NCBI GenBank assembly: GCA_944588485.1 | Contig: CALYMW010000354.1 | Location: 1 to 64,000, forward strand | DNA: 64,000 bases | Direction of reading: 5' to 3' | Source: Phosphuga atrata | Taxonomy: Eukaryota; Arthropoda; Insecta; Coleoptera; Silphidae | Shown here: positions 55,771 through 64,000 of the stretch, piece by piece | Layout: each line of letters starts with the position of its first letter | How positions within the stretch are numbered: the first letter of the stretch is position 1 | The notes under the pieces: model-generated | Told to the model about the DNA's origin: nothing | Database searches by the model: none | The model's input: only the letters and a program-made list of their open reading frames with translations | Made by a program: the position numbers and the translations under genes

Positions 55771-58700
55771 CCTTTCACTGACACGACAATTTTAAGGAAT
55801 AACACACGGTCAAAAATTCCTGTAGTTATGCAACCCCTTTCACATTGGACACCTATAAACCTTTTCATAGTTGAATTTTTTTGTGCACATGTGTCAATTT
55901 CCGCCATGTTATACGTCAAAAAGTGCCCGAACTTTTTGACGTATAACTTAATATGTGCCCGAAACTTTCATATTCCCGCCTTTCAAACTTGGCAGATGCG
56001 CATGCATCGATATGGAAAATATTGCTCCTCTATAATCCTATGCTCATCCATCCATCCGGCGCCCGGGGCTGGCGCCGGTTAGACTGCCGCAAAGCCACAA
56101 GTTCAATCTAAAGAACTTAGTCGCAAAATCGCGAGTCCGCCGCGGCACGTTGAATGAAGTCGGTGGCAAACTTGAAGATGCACCGGATCGGGGGGCCCGA
56201 CGGAAGTACCGATCGGTTTTTAGATACCCGCATCTATTCTGCGCGATACGAACCCGAAATTTTAAAAAAAATTTAGCCGATTATCCTCGAACTCCCAAAT
56301 TGTTGGCCAACGAGTCGGTTGAGGATTTTTTTTTCGGTATTTCGGATGTACCGGGTGAAGGGAGCGACGCAGGAAGTCGCCAGTGGTATCGAAATACGCG
56401 TATAGGCATCGCGGCATCGCCTCGTGCCGCAAAAGTCGGTTTAGACCGCGCAGCGAGAGGGTAAATGTGCAAAAATCGTGCAAAAAAGAGTGATTTTCCA
56501 ACGTCGGCAGCTCGACGGGGACGGCTCGGATCGCTAACCCATAAATGCAGAAGAGGCGCGGGCGGTTTCGAGTCGCTGAAACGCCCAGAAACGGCGAAAC
56601 TGCAGCGTTCAGGCTGACCGCACCTTCCAGCGGCGATACGATTCCAACTGAGGCGGGCGACTATGTGGTCGCAGCGACGCAGCGCCAGTACCAAAATGCG
56701 TGGCTCGGCGAGGCCCACTTGCCGGTCAACTTGGAATTTCAAAAACGACATCCTGGAGCTCCCAATCGACATTAAAGTTTTTCTCAGTGCAGACTAACAG
56801 TTATAAGTGGGCGTCTCGACGCGATTGCGCGACGTGCAATTTTGGGAGCAGAAAGTCAATACATCATTCTACAATCCACTGAAAAATCCAGAACATTCAG
56901 CGGGGGGCTGCAAAAATATGGACGTTTTACTTTGGTCATTTGTTTCCTGCAATTCGGCGAGTTTTGCAGGCGTCGCGACGGTTGCAAACGACGCAACGAT
57001 GCCGCTTACACTAAAATATAAAACGTTCATTTTCTGCGGGAATCGCGCGATAACGTTTTCGCAGTGCTTAAGTTGGCGATTCTGTGGGAGTTTTCGTGGA
57101 CTTCCAAAAAAATCGTTTTTATAGCGTCGCGACGCCATCTTCAACGCAATCGGGATTAAACTCCCAAACAAACTAATAGGTTCTATGCCCGATCGAACGA
57201 TGCCGGTCCCGTTCCAATCCGTCAATTGGATCGAACGTTCTAGGTATCACCGCAAAACTACTACCTGCTTTTTTTCACTTTTTGCGCATGCTTCTCTTGA
57301 AGCTGCAAATTCGCAAAAAGTCGTCGTAGTTTAAATTTTTTATGCCGGAATAGTTGTGGGCAAGTGTTCTGAAGAGAACGAATCCAACCGGCACCCCGCG
57401 GCGACCTGGAGCCCTTTAAATAAGCTAGGGCGTCCGTGGAAATGATGCAAAATCGGCAAAAAAAAAATCTCTTGCACCAGGTGAACGTTGCAGGACGGCG
57501 AGCGAGGGCTCTAAAACCGTGGTGCCGCGGCAGTCAAAGGATCCGGAAGAGTTTCTGAGATCCGACAAAAATTGCAGCTCAAAGGTAAAAAAAATCGTGA
57601 TTTTAGGTTTCGGTCTAGTGCGTTCGAACCTGGGGGAGTTGAATCGCGGAAAAGGCACCGCTCGACGGGGATCTCGGTTCTACACCAGAAAAATGTACAA
57701 TCCCGTTTTGCGCTGCCGCCTCCGTTTCCGTCTGGCCGTTTTCGCAAAAAAACTCGATTTTCGGGGAGGGATTTACGGAGGACGAAACCTGGAGCTGGGC
57801 AACGTGCGGACGGACATTTGCAGTTAAAGCATCGAAGACGCGCGGTTAAAACTGATGAACTGATAAAATTTGGCTTTTTAATTAGGCAATCTAAAAGAAA
57901 GCGTAATGTGATCTTTTCAAAAACCCACGTGGTGCGGTACCCTAGGTGAAATTCGCGAAACGCCAAACGTCAGTCGTCTCAGAATTGATAGAAATTTGCA
58001 ATTCCGTCGAGACCTGGCGATTTAGGCCGAACGCTTCCCCACAAGGACATCAAAAGTTTGCATTACAAAAATTACCACTTGTGCAGAGGTCACGGCGAAG
58101 ATACCCAGGGAAAATGTAATTTACGAAAGGATTCCGGTAGGAAGCTTTGAGGCGCGTCCTCCTACACCACTCTCTTCGCGGCGCGCCTTTTGTTAGCGAC
58201 GTTATTCACATTTTCCTGCGATTCCGGGTCGCCCGACTAAAACGCTTCATGCGGCGGTGTCCGCCGCCCGGGGCAGCCGTGCATCAGATTCTTGTAGCTA
58301 CAGAACAGGCGAACGACCCCACGTACGGCAATTTTCAATAAGGCTTTCGGATCGCGTCGTTTAGGCGTCCAAAAATGACGAATTTTTTGCAAAGAAAAGT
58401 GAGTTTTTCGCATTTTGCAAAAATTATAAGTAAACATGTAGAAAAGTGAGGTGACAGTCGGATGTGTGACGACGTTCCGGACACACCGGCGCCGGAACCA
58501 CGTCCGTGCGACGAAAACTGTCCGTGTTGTGTGCGAAAAACTGTAAAACCTGGAAAAATTCACCCAGCCGCCCTTGGAGACAGCAGGTAGGTGAAATTAT
58601 CTTTAAAAAATACGCGATTCATTTGCAAATCGGTTGTGGAAGATCAGTTGTGCAATATTTAAGTATTTTTTTTTAAATCACAAGAAACGCGATTTCTCTC

Positions 58701-58950
58701 CCCTTTAAGTTCAGTGACGGCTCGTTACTCGCTTAGTAATCCAGCGCAAAACTAGATGCCCCTGGTAAAAAAAAGAAACTGGGCTACATCGCCCGGGACG
58801 GCGCTTTATTTCAATTCAAGGCCCCGGGTCACATCTCACATCTCCCACAAAGGAAACAAACAAGACGGCGGAACAGCTGAGCGGAAGGCTCAAGACCGCC
58901 GAGAAGCAAAGGACAAATGAGTCACATCTTCCGGAATGACGGCGAAAGGG
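55771..58950. mobile_element. GC-rich piggyBac-like non-autonomous element
   Basis: Inserted in satellite unit 3. Undisturbed units read TGTCTTTAAAATAATG. Here the left junction is TGTCTTCAA followed by TCCTTTCACTGACACG, and the right is GCCGTCATTCCGG complemented before AAAGGGTTAAAATAATG, giving TTAA (one copy mutated to TCAA) and CCCTTTC-like termini as in piggyBac elements. From about 56040 to 58900 it is clearly richer in GC and CpG than the rest of the window. No transposase or other known domain was found; frames up to 163 aa overlap on both strands and look accidental. Confidence 0.65.
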
Positions 58951-59189
58951 TTAAAATAATGTTAACTTAGTTTTTGTGCGATTAATCTAACTAGGTGAAA
59001 TTATAGAAAAATTGAGGGTGGGCCAAAGAGGTAACATTTAAGGTATGTTCACACTAGGCAACAAATTGGTGGCAACATGTTGCAAACACTTTGACATGGC
59101 AACATGAAGTTGCTTCAATTGTATCTGGATACATGTTGTCTGTGATGTTGTGCGTCCACGCCACAACCAATCAAATGTTGAAAATGAAC

Positions 59190-59306
59190 GTGAAAGCTGC
59201 TGGTGTTTGTGCTGCTTATGTTGTGATAGCTGCCGGTTCACAAAAACGAAATAGACAAATTGATGTCAGAACTACTAGGGGTAAACAGTACAGTGATCGG
59301 TCACTT
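59190..59306 (+). pseudogene. Harbinger nuclease, N-terminal remnant
   Basis: Reads KAAGVCAAYVVIAAGSQKRN, then RQIDVRTTRGKQYSDRSL and a stop. The position behind the TIR and the basic KKNR-like start resemble the beginning of Harbinger DDE nucleases, where a W-rich RWWVR follows; here that piece reads RQIDVR. Nothing of the catalytic domain was recognised. Confidence 0.4.
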
Positions 59307-60309
59307 TAGAAATCGAACAATGAAAACAATAAATTGCATGCTTGTATAAAATGAATTCACGAATTATTATAGTGGTAGTAATTGTAAAAAACGTCACTTT
59401 TCTATTTAAATAATAATTCGAATCAAATTAATTAGAAAATCAAATTAAAAAATTTTATAGAAAATAAGAAGATAATATTTGATTCATCAAAAAACATAGG
59501 TTATAGATCATAAGAATGTAGTGATTGTCTAGTGGATTTACAGTAATTAGTCAACGCTTTATAATAAATAAAAGTAATTTGAAAATATGAAAAACAATTA
59601 TGAACTAGTGATCACTCCAGTGATGAACACTCCAGTGATCTAATAAAAGAAAAATATTTAAGTATTGTTTGATTTTTTTCCGCGAGTTTTTTTTTCTAAA
59701 GTTTTCCGTTTTTCTTTTTATTTTTTTTTCGAATTGGTAAAACCATCCTACGTTATAGATAATCATACAAACTTAAAACAATCGGAACACAGCTGGAATA
59801 TATAAATATATTCAACCTTTCCGAAGCTATATAACAATTACCAAGTCTTTTTAGGGGTAGCAAAACAAATCTCATGTGAAATTTGTCAGTTATTTAATAG
59901 CTTTCAGTCCACCTTCGTGACACTACAAAAACCATAAATATAACATTGTTTTTCAGATGTCTTTCTATTAAGTTTGAAATTGCTGTGATTAATTTCAGAA
60001 ACATTTTGTGCACCACGAGGGGCTATTTTGTTTTTCATTTTTGGACAAACCATAAAATAAGTTTCATCACCATTGGAAACACGAGTCGGATCTTTTAATA
60101 TGTTTAAATATTTAATTTTTGATAAATAATCATATAATTCACTCAACCATTTTTTAATATTACTCTCACTTACACAAGAGTTAGTTGCTCTTTCTGGAAA
60201 TCTTTCAATAAGAATCGGATTCCTTTCAAGAAAGGCTTATAGCACCCATTTCCTAGAACATTGTCACAAAAAGGATTTTTTATTTTACTTTGATCCAAAA
60301 ACTCTTTGA

Positions 60310-60910
<601 letters not shown>

Positions 60911-62107
60911 TTCTAGGAAATCCTCTTCGTTGACAATCAATTATCCAACATACTAGGTCCTCGTCTGCATTGTATCCTAATACAGGAGACAGACCTGTAG
61001 TAGATTTGATGAATGCATCACTAATTCTAAATTGAATTGTTGATTTGGGAATACCAAACAAACCTTATTGAAACTGTGCATTGTGACTTCCCATTTTAAA
61101 CTGCATTAATAGCATCTTCAATTTGATTATCCGTATATTTTTTTATAAAACTGGTAAATAACTGGCATATTTCACACGAGATTTGTTTTGGTAGTCCTAA
61201 AAAGACTCAGTAATTGTTATAAATCTCCGGAAAGGTTGAATATATTTATATATTCAGGCTGTATTCTGATTGTTTTAAGATTGTACCTTTTCTTACGTTT
61301 GCCATTTTATGTATATTAACACTACCGTATTTAACCTAGAAATAAATAAATTAGTATTTTCACTAACTACAACAACAAATACATAAATAAATTCAAGTAA
61401 AATCATTTTTAATTGCTTTAAAATTGTGTACTGAATATTTTTCCTCTTATTTGTAGGTTAAACACTCTAGGAATAACTGTCACATAGTTACTCTAACGTC
61501 AAAATACTAATTGGTCGGATGATCTATCACTATAAAAACTGTTTATCGTGCGATATTTATTGTCCTATCATATTTTTCACAGTTAGTACTTTTTTATTTT
61601 TATCAAAAAACCTTTTATTTCAATAATTTAAACCTGTATTCATTTAAAAATGCCAAAAATCAGCACCAAAATCATTATTAAATCATGAAAATATCTAGAA
61701 ATAGTAAGGTTACTTTTTGTTCATTTCTGTCCAAAATGACGTAAATCTCGGACTGCTCATTTTATTAATTAAATACACACATGAAACTTTAAGTTATAAC
61801 AAAGTTATGGGTTGTATTCAATACAGAAAAGGATATAGAATTTTCTTCTGTTAATAAACAATTATGTCACCAAAAGATTGTCTTATAGTTATATAGTTTT
61901 CAAATTATGACCAATCACTACCTACTGACCAACAACTGTACTATTTACGCACCCCTATTAAATGATGGATTTACTCCTATTAAATGGTAGTTTGTTTCGA
62001 AATTTCGTCAGATTAACGAAAACTGACTTCTGAAACTGAAGTTCTTCGTTTAGTAGCTCCCCTGATATCAAAAAGGGATACACAGGGCGCCACTTCTACT
62101 TTGTTCC

Positions 62108-62354
62108 TCAATTTTTTTTTCTTTCTCGAGCAAATTGTGTTTTTAGCGATTTAATTTTTCTTGCAATCTCAACTGAATTTGTTTTAACATGTACAGCCAT
62201 TTTACACATTTCGTTATATTTAATATTCCTGTTTTTATATCCTTTCGTTGCAACATCCCACAAAGCTGGCGCACCTTGCAACATTTCTATCAGTTCTGCA
62301 CTTTTTTGTTTGGTACAGGAATATTTAATTACTTCACCACCACTATTCTCCATC
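62108..62354 (-). pseudogene. MADF-domain protein of the Harbinger element (truncated)
   Basis: Starts at the ATG at 62354 (MENSGGEVIKY). Residues ~20-80 form a MADF/Myb-SANT-like DNA-binding domain: LIEMLQGAPALWDVATKGYK, NRNIKYNEMCKMAV, SVEIARKIKSLKTQFARERK. The frame stops after ERKKN at an A run, and a plausible continuation in another frame follows, so a frameshift there is likely. MADF proteins are the usual second gene of PIF/Harbinger elements, where they help the nuclease bind the ends. Confidence 0.75.
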
Positions 62355-62855
62355 ACTTTTTTGAAATATAAACTATAATTATAATTAAGAATTAATGAAT
62401 ATTAATATAACAAAAACGAAGTAGGTAGCTAACCTGCACAAATGAAAGCTCAACCACTGGAATTCACGCAAAATGTTGTCGACACTGTTCACACTGAGCG
62501 ATGTTACCCATATAAGAGCGATGTTACCCGTATAAAACGGGATACACGGATACAAGCAACAAATTTCTTTGATGTGTGCCGCCAAATGTGCACGAGTATC
62601 CATCAACATGTTGCTTGTTTATAGCAACATGTTGTCAACTTTGCGTTGACAACATGTTGCCAACAATTTGTTGCCCAGTGTGGACCTAGCTTTAGGGACT
62701 TGACTTTGACGGATTGTATCTTGGAAACCAAAAGCTATTATGCAAAATATTGCGAGTATAACTTGTAGCGAATTCAATTGTCTTTAAAATACTGTTAATT
62801 TAGTTTTTGTGCGATTAGTCTAACTAGGTGAAATTATAGAAAAATTGTAGTCCGG

Positions 62856-63505
62856 TCAATTTAGACATCCAAGGTTACAAAAATTCACACTTGACTGAAA
62901 ATTTGTAGGATTGTTTAAAACACTATTATAAATGAAATGTGAAAAGTCCTCATCGATCTGACACCTGGAAAAAAAATTAATCGGGGTCAAAGGTCACAAA
63001 ACGGGTTTTTGCGATTTTCAGCAAAACGGCAAGTTTTATCATAAAATTAGCTCAGATAAAAATTGTAGATCAGATAATAGAGATAGATCAGTTCATCTAT
63101 AAAAATGCCTAAATACTTTTTTTCCTAAGGGCACCGTTTTTGAGATATTAAAATAATAAATAGTTTATCAGTTATTTCACACAGCATTATTTTAAACTAA
63201 ATTTATTCAATGTAATTTTTACTATATCGTCAAGAATGAACCATTAGGTACCGATTGTAATTTCAACAATATAATTTAATTCATTTAATGTTAATAATGT
63301 GGTGTGAAATAACTGATGAACTCATTTTTTTTTTAATTTTGACTTAGACCACTTTCATAATAATGGGCACGAACATATAACGATTCAAAAACTTGAAAGA
63401 GCCACCTTTGAGGTAGTGTACTTAGCGCGTTTTTTTAATGTAGTTTCATTGATCTGTTGTGATTCTGTTTAATTTGAAACTATTAAATAATTAAAGATAT
63501 TGGCA
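62856..63505 (+). other. Spacer with a short inverted repeat
   Basis: No gene. AGTTTATCAGTTATTTCACAC (63162-63182) pairs with GTGTGAAATAACTGATGAACT (63302-63322) around 119 bp of AT-rich DNA, possibly the ends of a small MITE. Confidence 0.5.
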
Positions 63506-64000
63506 AGGATTCAAAATCAAAATCAAATTTATTCTATAGATTCTAAGATATACGCAAGTACACAAGAGTAGAAAAAAGGTGTACATTTACATATGGAATT
63601 TGTCGTTAAAGACATCATTAATGCTATAATAGCACTTCTCTAATAAAATAAGTTTAAGTTTTTTCCTGAAGCCCTTGTGAAAACTTTCTTGGGTTATAAC
63701 AGAGGGTAGCTTGTTATATATTTTAATGCCTATCTTGTTTGGAGCTTTGCTGCATATTGTTAGATTGGATTTTGGTGTCCGTAGTTGATTTTGTCCTCTT
63801 GTTTTGTGTTGATGTATATCCGTATTACGTATAATGGAGGATTTATTTATGTGGATGTGGCAAGCTGCCTCCCATATATACAGGCATGGTACCGTTAGAA
63901 TTTTTAGGTTTTTGAAGTATGGCATACATGATTTTGTTTATGTTATACCTGTGATTGCCCAAATTATCCTCTTTTGGGCTTTGAAGACTCTTTGCAATTG
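63506..64000 (-). pseudogene. CR1-like LINE, C-terminal part (runs off the window)
   Basis: Minus strand: QLQRVFKAQKRIIWAITGIT from the window edge, a stop, then MPYFKNLKILTVPCLYIWEA (63925), NLTICSKAPNKIGIKIYNKL and a GFRKKLKLILLEKCYYSIND ending at about 63587. This is the C-terminal region downstream of reverse transcriptase in CR1-like insect LINEs. The 3' end near 63506 is the complement of TTTGATTTTGATTTTGAA. The polymerase domain would lie beyond position 64000. Confidence 0.75.

Noticed and set aside
56150..57966. Overlapping 100-163-aa frames in the GC-rich element
   Set aside because: GC-rich DNA has few stops; frames overlap on both strands, contain no recognised domain and start at non-ATG codons in places.

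Overview
The window looks like a stretch of AT-rich insect (at least arthropod) nuclear DNA that is almost entirely repetitive. No intact host gene was recognised. The evidence is the mixture of element types: RNase H-bearing, R1-like, RTE-like and CR1-like LINEs, plus mariner, hAT, pogo, PIF/Harbinger, piggyBac-like, foldback and Penelope-like remnants. Species and order cannot be named from sequence alone. Clade names rest on motif recognition without a database search.

Layout. About 25-12725 is one 14-bp minisatellite (unit AGTCTTGTCTGTCT) split at 5583-9837 by a nearly full-length LINE whose ORF2 is broken only by three single-base frameshifts. 12726-14417 is AT-rich and holds a THAP-like gene fragment. 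14508-15697 is a foldback element with a second palindrome inside. 15780-22225 is an RTE-type LINE split by a 5.1-kb foldback/NOF-like element with long inverted arms. That element itself carries a mariner-type relic, a small MITE and a pogo-type MITE. 22226-23545 is a CR1-like LINE. 23600-27822 holds a 22-bp tandem repeat, minisatellite relics and a ~281-bp satellite bracketed by pogo-type MITE copies. 27823-31088 has no recognised gene.

31889-37979 is a 6.1-kb near-perfect palindrome centred on the end of a hAT-type MITE. An R1-like LINE on the minus strand abuts its right edge (37980-41110). After a TIR element (41132-41696) and a diverged 14-bp array comes a second large 14-bp array in the opposite orientation (43340-47790). 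49885-55281 is a hAT-like composite with a matching 8-bp target duplication, containing an RTE LINE and another inverted-repeat element. 55300-62860 is a ~170-185-bp satellite in which two transposons have landed: a GC-rich piggyBac-like element at TTAA, and a PIF/Harbinger element at TTA that contains a pogo-like element that in turn contains a Penelope-like fragment. The window ends in the 3' part of another CR1-like LINE on the minus strand.

The parts do not form a pathway. They record successive insertions, with satellite copies serving as empty-site references for some of them. The best candidates for something unusual are the 6.1-kb palindrome, the higher-order structure and opposed orientation of the 14-bp arrays, the LINE inside the minisatellite, the NOF-like foldback composite, and the GC-rich element with no recognisable coding content.
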